Below are positions 34,280 through 43,166 of a DNA stretch of 61,490 nucleotides, piece after piece; the first letter of the stretch is position 1; each line of letters opens with the position of its first letter. Source of the stretch: an uncultured Bacteroidia bacterium (lineage in GTDB: Bacteria > Bacteroidota > Bacteroidia > Bacteroidales > UBA932); NCBI GenBank assembly GCA_902773925.1, contig CACYGI010000009.1, positions 1 through 61,490 of the forward strand. The letters are read 5' to 3'. The notes beneath the pieces are model-generated. The model saw nothing but the letters and a program-made list of their open reading frames with translations. It ran no database searches and was not told the DNA's origin. A program made the translations under genes and the position numbers.

Positions 34280-34596
34280 CAGATGAGAACTATCCGTTCG
34301 ACATACTGTCCGCCGAGGCGTTCGTTGATCTGCCGGCGTAGTCTGACGGCCTGGAACTGAAGCTGCGTGCGCATCACCGAGGAGCGCATACGGCAGGTCA
34401 GGACCCGGCCCTCGAACTTCTTCATCGTGGTCTGCGCGGCTGCCTCCTCCAATGGCATCGGGGGAATGGTCATGCCGCACAGGAGCTCGTCCCAGGTGGC
34501 GAAGATACGCACCTTCATCAGGCCCTCGTCCCAGTGCTCCTCCTTGACCATTTTGCGGAGCAGATCTCCGATGCATTTGGTATTGGACTGTTGCAT
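34279..34596 (-). CDS. dciA: DciA-like (DUF721) protein
   Basis: This 105-aa protein carries the DUF721 fold. DciA-type proteins help load the replicative helicase in bacteria without DnaC. The C-terminal half (VLTCRMRSSVMRTQLQF... ERLGGQYVERIVLI) is the typical KH-like beta-alpha-beta region. It lies directly after recF, a frequent neighbour of this family, and overlaps pdxB by one base. Confidence 0.85.
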   Translation of the reverse strand: MQQSNTKCIGDLLRKMVKEEHWDEGLMKVRIFATWDELLCGMTIPPMPLEEAAAQTTMKKFEGRVLTCRMRSSVMRTQLQFQAVRLRRQINERLGGQYVERIVLI

Positions 34597-34604
34597 ATCA
34601 GGCT

Positions 34605-35693
34605 TCAGATGCGGTTGTACTGTCCGTCACGGGCGAAGAAATGCGCGCTCTCGCGGTGGAATCGGTCGACTACCGTATCGAGCCGGACCTTGTTGGAGTC
34701 AGTCAGGAAAATCTGTCCGAACCCGTCATCCGCGACCATCGAGACCAGATTCTCGACGCGTTGCATGTCCAGCTTGTCGAAAACGTCGTCCAGAAGCAAT
34801 ATCGGCGATAGCCGGTAACGCTCCCGCATAAACTCGTGCTGGGCGAGCTTGAGTGCGATCAGGAAAGTCTTCTGCTGCCCCTGGGAGCCGCATTTGCGCA
34901 GCGGATAACCGTCCAGCTGCAGGTGCAGCTCGTCGCGCTGGGGGCCGCCGAGCGTAAATCCGAGCGCACGGTCCTTCTCGCGGTTGGCTTCCATTATCTC
35001 GATGAACGATTGCTCCGCCATGTTGGAGCGGTAAGTCAGGCTGACCGACTCTTCGGATGCGCTGATGCGGCGGACGAACCGTTCCGCGATCGGCGAAAGC
35101 TCGGTGCAGAACTGCCTGCGGGCCGCGTGGACGTAATCGGCGTGCGGAGCCATCTGCTCCGAAACCGTATCCAGCAGAAGATCCACCCCGCCATCGCGAA
35201 GGATGCGGTTGCGGCGCAGCAGCAGGGCATTGTATGCCTGGATGTGCCGCAGGTATTCGCGGTCCACCTGCGAGATCATCGCGTTGAGGTATTTGCGGCG
35301 CTCCTCGCCGGTATCATTGATAAGGGCGCCGTCCGAAGGGGCGATCATCACCACCGGCAGCAGCCCGATGTGGTCTGCCAGGCGGCCGTAGGCCTTGGCT
35401 CCGCGAATGAGCGTCTTGGATCCCTTGCGCACCACGGCGGAAAACTTTTCCGAAAGGCCGCCGTCCATCCTGTAGAATCCGGTCAGCACCGCCTCCTCGC
35501 AACCGTGGCGCAGCACGAACTGGTCCGATGCCGAGAAGTAGCTCTTGGTCATCGAGAGGTAGTACACCGCATCCAGAAGGTTGGTCTTGCCGGTGCCGTT
35601 GGCGCCGGAAATGCAGTTGATGCGCGGCGAGAGATCCACCGTCGCGTCGGCGATATTCTTGAAATCGTGCAGGATGATGCGTTCGAGATACAT
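34605..35693 (-). CDS. recF: DNA replication and repair protein RecF
   Basis: This 362-aa SMC-like ATPase loads RecA at gaps. Walker A is GANGTGKT (30-37), the signature region is LGFTLGGPQRDEL, and Walker B is PILLLDDVFDKLD near 310. The length is normal. It is the first gene of the recF-dciA-pdxB operon and is divergent from the TPR protein gene. Confidence 0.94.
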   Translation of the reverse strand: MYLERIILHDFKNIADATVDLSPRINCISGANGTGKTNLLDAVYYLSMTKSYFSASDQFVLRHGCEEAVLTGFYRMDGGLSEKFSAVVRKGSKTLIRGAKAYGRLADHIGLLPVVMIAPSDGALINDTGEERRKYLNAMISQVDREYLRHIQAYNALLLRRNRILRDGGVDLLLDTVSEQMAPHADYVHAARRQFCTELSPIAERFVRRISASEESVSLTYRSNMAEQSFIEIMEANREKDRALGFTLGGPQRDELHLQLDGYPLRKCGSQGQQKTFLIALKLAQHEFMRERYRLSPILLLDDVFDKLDMQRVENLVSMVADDGFGQIFLTDSNKVRLDTVVDRFHRESAHFFARDGQYNRI

Positions 35694-35712
35694 GGTTTGC
35701 TTCTATGCGATG

Positions 35713-35720
35713 CAAATTTA
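35713..35720 (-). promoter_or_regulatory. Predicted -7 box for recF
   Basis: TAAATTTG on the minus strand lies 19 bp upstream of the recF ATG. It is a few bases from the divergent -33 element at 35732. Confidence 0.6.
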
Positions 35721-35755
35721 CGAAATATAGGTTTGCAGTTGGCTATTTTTTGTTG

Positions 35756-35763
35756 TAATTTTG
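35756..35763 (+). promoter_or_regulatory. Predicted promoter for the TPR-yebC-decarboxylase cluster
   Basis: TAATTTTG (-7) and TTTG at 35732-35735 (-33), spaced 20 bases, lie 65 bp upstream of the start codon. Confidence 0.75.
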
Positions 35764-35828
35764 CACGATTTATTTCCGTATATACGGAAAAGAAGCTGAA
35801 AGTATAATAAATAACTATAATTTCAACA

Positions 35829-36494
35829 ATGGCACAGAAAAACCAAACTCCCGCGGAGACGACCGAAAACGCTGTTTCCAAGTTCGAATCTTTAGTCAAC
35901 AAATATGGCAAGCCGATCAGCTGGGTTTGCATCGCTGCTCTGGTGATAGTCGCCGCAGTCCTCGCATACAACCGCTGGATCGCAGCTCCCGCACGCCAGG
36001 AGGCTCAGGGACAGATGTTCAATGCTGAGCATTACTTCGTCGAGGGCGAATACGAGAAGGCTCTTAACGGTGACGGCAACCACCTCGGTTTCGCACAGGT
36101 CATCGACGAGTTCGGCTCGAAGGCAGGCAAGTCGGTCTATCTCTATGCTGGCATCTGCGCCCTGCATATGGATCTCAACCAGGACGCCATCGACTACCTC
36201 AAGAAGTACGACGGCAGCGATGAGATCCAGAAGGGACGCGCCCTCTGCTGCATGGGTGACGCTTACGTCAATCTCGAAGATTACCGCACCGCACTCGGCT
36301 GCTACTACAAGGCGGCCGCACTTGCTGACAACGCTTACCGTGCAACCTACCTGGCTAAGGCAGCCCTGGTGGAGGAAGAGCTCGGCAACGATGCAAAGGC
36401 TCTCGAACTTTACAATGAGATCGAGGTCAAGTACGCCGAGACCGCAGAAGGCCTCGAGGCTGCAAAGAACATCGCACGCATTCAGAACAAGTAA
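35829..36494 (+). CDS. Membrane-anchored TPR protein (YfgM-like)
   Basis: The 221-aa protein has one N-terminal membrane helix (about 30-50, WVCIAALVIVAAVLAYNRW) and then three or four tetratricopeptide-like repeats (about 65-215), including AICALHMDLNQDAIDYLKKY and GDAYVNLEDYRTALGCYYKAA. The layout matches YfgM, an ancillary subunit of the SecYEG translocon. That role is inference. It is followed by yebC after three bases. Confidence 0.8.
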   Translation: MAQKNQTPAETTENAVSKFESLVNKYGKPISWVCIAALVIVAAVLAYNRWIAAPARQEAQGQMFNAEHYFVEGEYEKALNGDGNHLGFAQVIDEFGSKAGKSVYLYAGICALHMDLNQDAIDYLKKYDGSDEIQKGRALCCMGDAYVNLEDYRTALGCYYKAAALADNAYRATYLAKAALVEEELGNDAKALELYNEIEVKYAETAEGLEAAKNIARIQNK

Positions 36495-36497
36495 GAT

Positions 36498-37241
36498 ATG
36501 GGAAGAGCATTTGAATTCCGCAAAGAGCGCAAGTTCAAGCGCTGGGGCCATATGGCCAAGACCTTTACCAAGATCGGTAAGGAGATCACCATCGCCGTCA
36601 AGCAGGGCGGTCCGGACGTGACCGGCAACCCGCGCCTCCGTGCACTCCTGCAGACCGCACGCGGCGAGAACATGCCCAAGGAGAATATCGAGCGCGCCAT
36701 CAAGCGTGCCTCCGAGAAGGATCAGGCAGATTACAAGGAGATCGTTTACGAGGGTTACGGCCCGCACGGCGTGGCCATTCTCGTCGAGACCGCAACGGAC
36801 AACACCAACCGTACGGTCGCAAATATCCGCAGTTATTTCACCAAGCACGGCGGTTCGCTCGGCACATCCGGCAGCGTCGCCTTTATGTTTGACCACAAGT
36901 GCGTCTTCAAGATCCGCAAGACTGACGCCATCGACGTAGAGGAGCTCGAGCTCGAGCTTATCGACTACGGCGCAGACGAGGTATTCGTGGACGAGCAGGA
37001 GGACAAGGACGGCAACACGTTCGAAGTAGTCAACATCTACGGTGAGTACACTTCGTTCAACTCCATCCAGAAGTACATCGAGGAGCAGGGCTTCGAGATG
37101 ATTTCGGCAGGTTTCGACCGTTTCCCCAACGGCGAGATGAAGCAGCTCTCGGCTGAGGACCGCGCCGACCTGGACAAGCTTCTCGACAAGCTCGAGGAGG
37201 ACGAAGACGTCCAGAACGTCTATCACAACATGCAGGATTAA
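36498..37241 (+). CDS. yebC: YebC/PmpR family regulator or translation factor
   Basis: The 247-aa protein has the three-domain YebC fold: an N-terminal GRAFEFRKERKFKRWG motif, AKTFTKIGKEITIAVKQGGPDPxxNPRLR-like segment and NMPKENIERAIKRA, all hallmarks. The family has been described as DNA-binding regulators and, more recently, as factors helping ribosomes at difficult sequences. It continues into the methylmalonyl-CoA genes with a 20-bp gap. Confidence 0.93.
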   Translation: MGRAFEFRKERKFKRWGHMAKTFTKIGKEITIAVKQGGPDVTGNPRLRALLQTARGENMPKENIERAIKRASEKDQADYKEIVYEGYGPHGVAILVETATDNTNRTVANIRSYFTKHGGSLGTSGSVAFMFDHKCVFKIRKTDAIDVEELELELIDYGADEVFVDEQEDKDGNTFEVVNIYGEYTSFNSIQKYIEEQGFEMISAGFDRFPNGEMKQLSAEDRADLDKLLDKLEEDEDVQNVYHNMQD

Positions 37242-37261
37242 CCTTAACCAAATTTACTGAT

Positions 37262-37672
37262 ATGGAACTTACACACATTGAGCATCTCGGTATCGCAGTC
37301 AAGTCGCTCGAAGAGTCCATTCCCTATTATGAGAATGTCCTCGGACTGAAATGCTATGCTATCGAAGAGGTCGCTGACCAGAAGGTCCGCACCGCATTCT
37401 TCAAAATCGGACAGACCAAGCTTGAGCTTCTCGAGCCCACCTGCCCGGAGAGCACCATCGCAGGCTTCATCGAGAAGCGTGGCGAAGGCATCCACCACCT
37501 TGCATTTGCAGTGGCTGACGGTGTCGCCAACGCACTCGCCGAAGTCGAAGGCAAGGGCATCCGCCTTATCGACAAGGCTCCCCGCCGCGGTGCAGAAGGT
37601 CTCGATATCGCATTCCTGCATCCCAAGTCCACCATCGGCGTACTGACCGAACTCTGTGAAAAAGGCAAATAA
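37262..37672 (+). CDS. mce: Methylmalonyl-CoA epimerase
   Basis: This 136-aa VOC-fold enzyme interconverts (R)- and (S)-methylmalonyl-CoA, feeding the decarboxylase next to it. It shows THIEHLGIAVKSLEESIPYYENVLGL at the start (metal-binding His), GEGIHHLAFAV in the middle, and the Glu ligand in IGVLTEL near the end. The length is standard. Confidence 0.93.
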   Translation: MELTHIEHLGIAVKSLEESIPYYENVLGLKCYAIEEVADQKVRTAFFKIGQTKLELLEPTCPESTIAGFIEKRGEGIHHLAFAVADGVANALAEVEGKGIRLIDKAPRRGAEGLDIAFLHPKSTIGVLTELCEKGK

Positions 37673-37690
37673 TTCTAACATAATAATAAA

Positions 37691-39253
37691 ATGAGTCAGC
37701 AACTCGAAAAAGTAAAAGAGCTTACCCAACTCAGGGAGAAGGCTCGCATCGGTGGCGGTGAAAAGGCCATTGAGAAACAGCACGCACAAGGCAAGTATAC
37801 TGCCCGCGAACGTATCAACATGCTTCTCGACGAAGGCAGTTTCGAAGAGTTCGATATGTTTGTGACACACCGTTGCCACAACTTCGGAATGGAGAGCAAG
37901 TCATACCTGGGCGACGGCGTGGTCACCGGTTACGGTACTATCGCAGGCCGTCTGGTCTATGTCTTCGCACAGGACTTCACCGTTATCGGCGGTTCGCTTT
38001 CCGAGACTCTCGCAATGAAGATCTGCAAGGTGATGGATATGGCAATGAAGGTCGGCGCTCCGATCATCGGCCTCAATGACTCCGGTGGAGCACGTATCCA
38101 GGAAGGTGTCAACGCACTCGCAGGTTATGCCGAGATTTTCCAGCGCAATATCCTTGCATCCGGTGTCGTCCCGCAGATTTCGGCCATCCTCGGCCCCTGC
38201 GCAGGCGGTGCCGTCTACTCCCCCGCCCTCACGGACTTTACCCTTATGACCGAAGGTACCAGCTATATGTTCCTGACCGGTCCGGCAGTCGTCAAGCAGG
38301 TGCTCGGCGAGGTCGTCACCCAGGAGCAGCTCGGCGGTGCATCCGTCCACGCAAGCAAGAGCGGTGTGGCACACTTCTCTGTTCCCGATGAGGAGCAGGC
38401 CATCAAGACCATCCGCGAGCTGATGAGCTACCTCCCGCAGAACAATATGCAGGAGCCTGATTACGTTCCCACCACCGACCCCGTCGACCGTTGCGAAGAT
38501 TCTCTCAACGAGATCATCCCCGACAGCCCCAACGCACCTTACGATATGTATGAGGTCATCGGAGCCATCGTCGATGACGGCAAGTTCCTCGAGGTCCACA
38601 AGGATTACGCAAAGAACATCATCGTCGGTTTCGCACGCTTCGGCGGCACGGCTGTCGGTATTGTCGCCAACCAGCCCAAGGTCCTGGCAGGCGTCCTGGA
38701 TATCAACTCCTCGCGCAAAGCCGCCCGCTTCGTCCGTTTCTGCGACGCATTCAATATCCCTCTGGTCACCCTGGTCGACGTACCGGGCTTCCTTCCGGGC
38801 ACGCAGCAGGAGTACGGCGGCATCATCCTCCACGGAGCGAAGCTGCTCTACGCTTACGGCGAAGCTACCGTTCCCAAGGTTACCGTCTCCCTGCGCAAGT
38901 CTTATGGCGGAAGCCACATCGTGATGAGCTGCAAGCAGCTGCGTGGTGACATCAACTACGCTTGGCCTACGGCCAACATCGCAGTGATGGGGGCAGACGG
39001 CGCAGTCTCCGTCCTCTATGCAAAGGACATCAAGGCCGAGGAGGATCCCGAGAAGAAGGCAGCCCTCACCGAGGCCAAGAAGAAGGAGTACGACGATCTC
39101 TTCTGCAACCCTTACAATGCAGCCAAGTACGGATACATCGATGACGTCATCGAGCCGCGCAACACCCGTTTCCGCATCATCCGCGCCCTTCAGCAGCTTG
39201 AGACCAAGAAGCTCACCAATCCTGCAAAGAAGCACGACAACCTCCCGCTCTAA
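37691..39253 (+). CDS. mmdA: Methylmalonyl-CoA decarboxylase alpha subunit (carboxyltransferase)
   Basis: This 520-aa carboxyltransferase moves the carboxyl group of methylmalonyl-CoA to biotin on the carrier subunit, yielding propionyl-CoA. It has two crotonase-like halves with oxyanion loops ([13 protein letters not shown] near 122; [28 protein letters not shown] near 360). The length and the [16 protein letters not shown] segment fit the propionyl/methylmalonyl-CoA group. The downstream gamma, biotin and beta genes make decarboxylase, rather than propionyl-CoA carboxylase, the likelier function. Confidence 0.93.
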   Translation: MSQQLEKVKELTQLREKARIGGGEKAIEKQHAQGKYTARERINMLLDEGSFEEFDMFVTHRCHNFGMESKSYLGDGVVTGYGTIAGRLVYVFAQDFTVIGGSLSETLAMKICKVMDMAMKVGAPIIGLNDSGGARIQEGVNALAGYAEIFQRNILASGVVPQISAILGPCAGGAVYSPALTDFTLMTEGTSYMFLTGPAVVKQVLGEVVTQEQLGGASVHASKSGVAHFSVPDEEQAIKTIRELMSYLPQNNMQEPDYVPTTDPVDRCEDSLNEIIPDSPNAPYDMYEVIGAIVDDGKFLEVHKDYAKNIIVGFARFGGTAVGIVANQPKVLAGVLDINSSRKAARFVRFCDAFNIPLVTLVDVPGFLPGTQQEYGGIILHGAKLLYAYGEATVPKVTVSLRKSYGGSHIVMSCKQLRGDINYAWPTANIAVMGADGAVSVLYAKDIKAEEDPEKKAALTEAKKKEYDDLFCNPYNAAKYGYIDDVIEPRNTRFRIIRALQQLETKKLTNPAKKHDNLPL

Positions 39254-39273
39254 TCATTTAAACGCTTAATCAG

Positions 39274-40194
39274 ATGAAGCATATAAAACTGATTCTGGTG
39301 GTTGCCGCTTTCCTTGGCATGACCTTCTCCGCTGCTGCGCAGAGCCAGAACGCTATGCGTATCAACGAATACCTGGTCATCAATACCGACGACTTCCAGG
39401 ATGACTACGGTCAGCAGAACTCGTGGATCGAGCTTTTCAACTCGTCCTACGGTACGGTTGACCTTTCGGGCTGCTTCCTCACGGACGATCCCGCCAACCT
39501 GACGAAATATTCGATTCCGGGTGGCGACGTCCTGACTAAGATCAAGCCCCGCCAGCACGTTATCTTCTGGGCTGACAACAAGCCCCGGAGGGGTTCTTTC
39601 CACGTCAATTTCGATCTGGAGAGTGCCGACGAGATACTTTTCGTCAAGGGCGACGGCCAGACCATCATCGACCGCATCAAGGTCCGTCACGACCTCCCGG
39701 AGAATGTCTCCTACGGTCGCGTTGAGGACGGTATCGGTTCGACCGACGGGACCGGCGAAGGCTGGGCAGTCCTCGACCATACTTCGGCAAGCACCAACAA
39801 CGCCACTATCGACAAGGCCGGCAAGGCCGTCAAGATGAAGGAGATCGATCCTTACGGATGGGTTATGGCAGTCACTGCAATGTCGGTCGTCTTCTCCGCC
39901 CTGATCATCCTCTACTTCCTCTTCAAGCTCATCGGCATTATCAATATCCGCGCCGGCAAGAAGAAGGAAGCCAAGGTATCGAAGGTTGCAGTCGAAGAGA
40001 CCAAGTACGGCGAAGTCTCAGCCGAGACTTATGCCGCCATCGCAATGGCCCTGCACCTCTACAAGAAAGATGAGGAGTCCCACGACGAAGAAAGCTACGT
40101 GGTCACTCTGCAGCGTACAGCCCGTACCTATACTCCCTGGAGTACTCACATACAGGGCATGCGCCAGCTTCCTGAAGTAAACAAAAGAAAGTAA
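39274..40194 (+). CDS. Decarboxylase gamma-type subunit fused to a lamin-tail domain
   Basis: The 306-aa protein has a signal peptide (1-22, AAAQ), a lamin-tail-like domain (about 27-155, with NSWIELFNSS and DLSGCFLTDD), one membrane helix (about 196-220) and a cytoplasmic tail with OadG-like character (RAGKKKEAK...ETYAAIAMALHLYK). The family's gamma subunit holds the decarboxylase complex together and is usually only about 80-120 residues; here a periplasmic beta domain is added. Its position between alpha and biotin-carrier genes supports the call. Confidence 0.85.
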   Translation: MKHIKLILVVAAFLGMTFSAAAQSQNAMRINEYLVINTDDFQDDYGQQNSWIELFNSSYGTVDLSGCFLTDDPANLTKYSIPGGDVLTKIKPRQHVIFWADNKPRRGSFHVNFDLESADEILFVKGDGQTIIDRIKVRHDLPENVSYGRVEDGIGSTDGTGEGWAVLDHTSASTNNATIDKAGKAVKMKEIDPYGWVMAVTAMSVVFSALIILYFLFKLIGIINIRAGKKKEAKVSKVAVEETKYGEVSAETYAAIAMALHLYKKDEESHDEESYVVTLQRTARTYTPWSTHIQGMRQLPEVNKRK

Positions 40195-40215
40195 CCCTCC
40201 CAAGCAATCATTATC

Positions 40216-40653
40216 ATGAAAGAATACAAACTCAAAATCAACGGCAACAACTACGACGTTGCCATCGATGAAGTGGAAGAGACCACCGCAAAGGTCGAGG
40301 TCAACGGCACGCCTTTCCAGGTAGAGTTCGAGAAGCCCATCACCAAGTCCCGCCCGAAGGTTGTCATCAACCGTCCCACGGAGACTCCGGGTGCCGCTCC
40401 TGCAGTCCAGGTTTCCAAGCCCGTGGCAAATACCGGCAATGGTACCGTGGTCACCTCTCCGCTTCCGGGCGTTGTCCTTAATATCAACGTAAAGGAAGGC
40501 GACGCAGTCAAGAAAGGCCAGACCATCCTGATTCTCGAAGCAATGAAGATGGAGAACTCCATCGAGGCTCCGGCTGACGGTACTGTTTCTAAAATTATGG
40601 TCCAGAAGGGTGATTCGGTTCTCGAAGGTGCCCAGCTGGCTGTTATCGCATAG
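40216..40653 (+). CDS. Biotin carboxyl carrier subunit of methylmalonyl-CoA decarboxylase
   Basis: The 145-aa protein has an N-terminal oligomerisation-like region, a Pro/Ala-rich linker (about 52-72) and a biotinyl domain with the biotinylated lysine K111 in EAMKMEN. It carries the carboxyl group from the alpha subunit to the membrane beta subunit. Confidence 0.93.
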   Translation: MKEYKLKINGNNYDVAIDEVEETTAKVEVNGTPFQVEFEKPITKSRPKVVINRPTETPGAAPAVQVSKPVANTGNGTVVTSPLPGVVLNINVKEGDAVKKGQTILILEAMKMENSIEAPADGTVSKIMVQKGDSVLEGAQLAVIA

Positions 40654-40666
40654 CGCATAGTCAAGT

Positions 40667-41809
40667 ATGGAAAACATCATTGCAAACCTCAAACAGTTCT
40701 GGGCTTTTACCGGATTTGCGAATTGCAATCTCAACTACCTGATCATGATCGTGATCGGTCTGGTGTTCATCTACCTGGCCATCAAGAAGGATTGGGAGCC
40801 GATGTTGCTCATTCCTATCGGATTCGGTATCCTGATCGGTAATATTCCGCTCTTCCAGGGACTCAATGTGGGCGTCTATGAGGAAGGCTCCGTGCTCAAC
40901 ATCCTCTACCAGGGTGTGCAGAAGGGCTTCTATCCCCCGCTTATTTTCCTCGGCATCGGCGCAATGACCGACTTCTCCGCCCTGATTTCAAATCCGAAGA
41001 TGCTGCTGATCGGCGCTGCCGCACAGTTCGGTATCTTCGGTGCATACGCCATCTCGCTTGCACTTGGATTTGATGCTGCGCAGGCAGGTGCTATCGGTAT
41101 CATCGGCGGTGCCGACGGTCCGACGGCCATCTTCCTTTCATCCCGTCTGGCTCCTGATATGATGGGCGCCATCGCGGTTTCGGCTTATTCGTATATGGCA
41201 CTCGTGCCGGTCATCCAGCCGCCTATCATGCGACTGCTTACCACCAACAAGGAGCGCCTCATCCGTATGAAGCCCCCGCGCGCCGTATCTCCCGTCGAGA
41301 AGAAGATCTTCCCCATCGTGGGCTTCCTTCTCACGGCATTCATCGTGCCTTCGGGTATCCCTCTGCTCGGTATGCTCTTCTTCGGTAACCTCCTCAAGGA
41401 AAGCGGTGTTACGAAGCGTCTGGCCAACACTGCAAGCGGCCCGCTCTGCGATATCGTCACGATCCTTATCGGTGTCACCGTCGGTGCATCCACCCAGGCT
41501 GACCAGTTCCTCCGTATCGAGTCGGTCAAGATCTTCGGTATCGGCGCTCTCTCGTTCGTCATCGCTACGTTCGCAGGCGTGCTCTTCGTGAAGTTCTTCA
41601 ACCTCTTCCTCAAGGAAGGCAACAAGATCAACCCGCTTATCGGTAACGCCGGTGTCTCGGCCGTTCCTGATGCAGCCCGCGTTTCCAACAACGTCGGTCT
41701 GAGCTACGACAAGAGCAATTACCTTCTGATGCACGCAATGGGCCCCAACGTGGCCGGCGTCATCGGTTCGGCGGTCGCAGCCGGTATCCTCCTCGGATTC
41801 CTCGGCTAA
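40667..41809 (+). CDS. Na+-pumping decarboxylase beta subunit
   Basis: This 380-aa multi-span membrane protein of the OadB/MmdB family releases CO2 from carboxybiotin and exports Na+. Conserved family segments include GIGAMTDFSALISNPK, GIIGGADGPTAIF (with the key Asp), and GVSAVPDAARVSNNVG near the end. It is the last gene of the cluster; a strong terminator follows. Confidence 0.94.
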   Translation: MENIIANLKQFWAFTGFANCNLNYLIMIVIGLVFIYLAIKKDWEPMLLIPIGFGILIGNIPLFQGLNVGVYEEGSVLNILYQGVQKGFYPPLIFLGIGAMTDFSALISNPKMLLIGAAAQFGIFGAYAISLALGFDAAQAGAIGIIGGADGPTAIFLSSRLAPDMMGAIAVSAYSYMALVPVIQPPIMRLLTTNKERLIRMKPPRAVSPVEKKIFPIVGFLLTAFIVPSGIPLLGMLFFGNLLKESGVTKRLANTASGPLCDIVTILIGVTVGASTQADQFLRIESVKIFGIGALSFVIATFAGVLFVKFFNLFLKEGNKINPLIGNAGVSAVPDAARVSNNVGLSYDKSNYLLMHAMGPNVAGVIGSAVAAGILLGFLG

Positions 41810-41831
41810 CAGACTGTGCCATATAATGATG

Positions 41832-41862
41832 ATCCGGAGCCCGAAAGGCTCCGGATTTTTTT
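41832..41862 (+). terminator. Rho-independent terminator after the decarboxylase operon
   Basis: The 10-bp perfect stem ATCCGGAGCC / GGCTCCGGAT has a 5-base loop and is followed by seven T. Confidence 0.92.
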
Positions 41863-41901
41863 ATGCCCAGCGAAGGCTTTGAATCCTTGAATATCTCGCC
41901 T

Positions 41902-41909
41902 TAGTTTTG
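41902..41909 (+). promoter_or_regulatory. Predicted promoter of the V-ATPase operon
   Basis: TAGTTTTG (-7) lies with TTTG at 41878-41881 (-33), 20-base spacing, and 48 bp upstream of the first start codon. Confidence 0.75.
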
Positions 41910-41957
41910 TACCTTTACGTTTTTATAAATAGCAAGCATTCGAATATCTGATATTTT

Positions 41958-42572
41958 ATGCAGAACAAACTCCAAGAACTTACTGACAAACTGTACAATG
42001 AAGGTTTGTCACGCGGCAGGCAGGAAGCCGGAGAGCTGATTGCCGAGGCACGCCGGGAGGCTGATGAGATCATCGCCCAGGCTCGCCGTAAGGCCGAAGA
42101 GATTGAGGCCGAAGCGCGTAAGAGTGCAGAGAGCATCCGCAAGACTGCGGAAAATGACATTGCACTTGCTTCGACCATGACCATTTCTGCCGTAAGGCAG
42201 CAGGTCGAAAACGCTGTTGTGGCTCGCGCAGTAGCGCAGCCCGTATCCCGTGCATTCTCGGATCCGGCATTCGTCCGCGAACTTCTCGCGACCGTAGTCA
42301 AAGCCTTCAAGGCATCCGAGACGCAGGCGCGTGAGCTCGATGTCATCCTCCCCGACTCTCTCAAGTCGGAGATTGACGCCTCCTATGCGGCCGAGCTTTC
42401 GACTATCCTCGGCGCAGGCGTTGAGATCTCCTACCTCAAGGGACTTCCCGGCGGATTCCGCATCGGCCCGCGTGATGGCGGCTATCGCATCGACATCACC
42501 GAGGAAGAGTTCAGTTCACTTATCGGCGCATACCTGCGTCCGGCTACCCGCAAAATCCTCTTCGGTCTGTGA
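41958..42572 (+). CDS. atpE: V-type ATPase subunit E
   Basis: The 204-aa peripheral-stalk subunit has a long N-terminal coiled coil (about 5-75, rich in EARREADEIIAQARRKAEEIEAEA) and a C-terminal globular domain. It is the first gene of an operon in the order E, DUF2764, A, B, D, I, K. Confidence 0.85.
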   Translation: MQNKLQELTDKLYNEGLSRGRQEAGELIAEARREADEIIAQARRKAEEIEAEARKSAESIRKTAENDIALASTMTISAVRQQVENAVVARAVAQPVSRAFSDPAFVRELLATVVKAFKASETQARELDVILPDSLKSEIDASYAAELSTILGAGVEISYLKGLPGGFRIGPRDGGYRIDITEEEFSSLIGAYLRPATRKILFGL

Positions 42573-43159
42573 TGGACAACTATCCGTATATCATAGCTTC
42601 CCTTCCGGACCTGGTTCAACCGGGCGCACCCCAGTCATTTGATTATGAAGGGGTGAGCGCATTTATCCGCAGCCAGCTTTCGGCGGCGGATTGTAGGAAG
42701 ATCGACTGGCTGGAGGCGGGATTCACTCCGAAGTACATCCGTCATCATTTCTACCGCTTCGTTGCCCGCAGCCGTTCGCGTTTCCTTCGCGATTACTTCG
42801 CTTTCGACGCTGCGGTCCGCAAGGCGAAAGTCGCTTTCCTGCAGGGTGAACCGGTGTTGCCGGATGCATTCGAAGAGGCCCCCGCGCTCATCGCGATATT
42901 TGCCTGCAAGGACATCATCGGACGTGAGCGCCAGCTGGATCAGCTCTACTGGGGAAAGGCGTCGGATCTGGTGCGCGGCCATCTCTTCGATATGGACGTG
43001 ATACTCTCCTTCCTGGTGCATGCCGCCCTGGTGCAGCGCTGGAACGCCCTGGATCCCGAGACCGGCCGCAAGCTCTTCGCCGATCTGGTCAGCGAAGTCC
43101 GCGGCACGTTCAAGGGCGTGGAGTTCGATACGGATACACCTGAAAAGAAAACAAATTGA
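42572..43159 (+). CDS. DUF2764 family protein of the V-ATPase operon
   Basis: The 195-aa, mostly helical protein begins MDNYPYIIASLPDL, a typical start for this family. It appears in Bacteroidetes and related V-ATPase operons in the slot where subunit C occurs elsewhere. ATG 42572 overlaps the subunit E stop (TGATG); GTG 42569 is also possible. A role as a substitute C (central-stalk socket) subunit is inference. Confidence 0.8.
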   Translation: MDNYPYIIASLPDLVQPGAPQSFDYEGVSAFIRSQLSAADCRKIDWLEAGFTPKYIRHHFYRFVARSRSRFLRDYFAFDAAVRKAKVAFLQGEPVLPDAFEEAPALIAIFACKDIIGRERQLDQLYWGKASDLVRGHLFDMDVILSFLVHAALVQRWNALDPETGRKLFADLVSEVRGTFKGVEFDTDTPEKKTN

Positions 43160-43166
43160 TATTGAT

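Noticed and set aside
33251..34576. 441-codon version of PdxB
   Set aside because: The first 100 codons are dciA in another frame, and the family start is at 34279.
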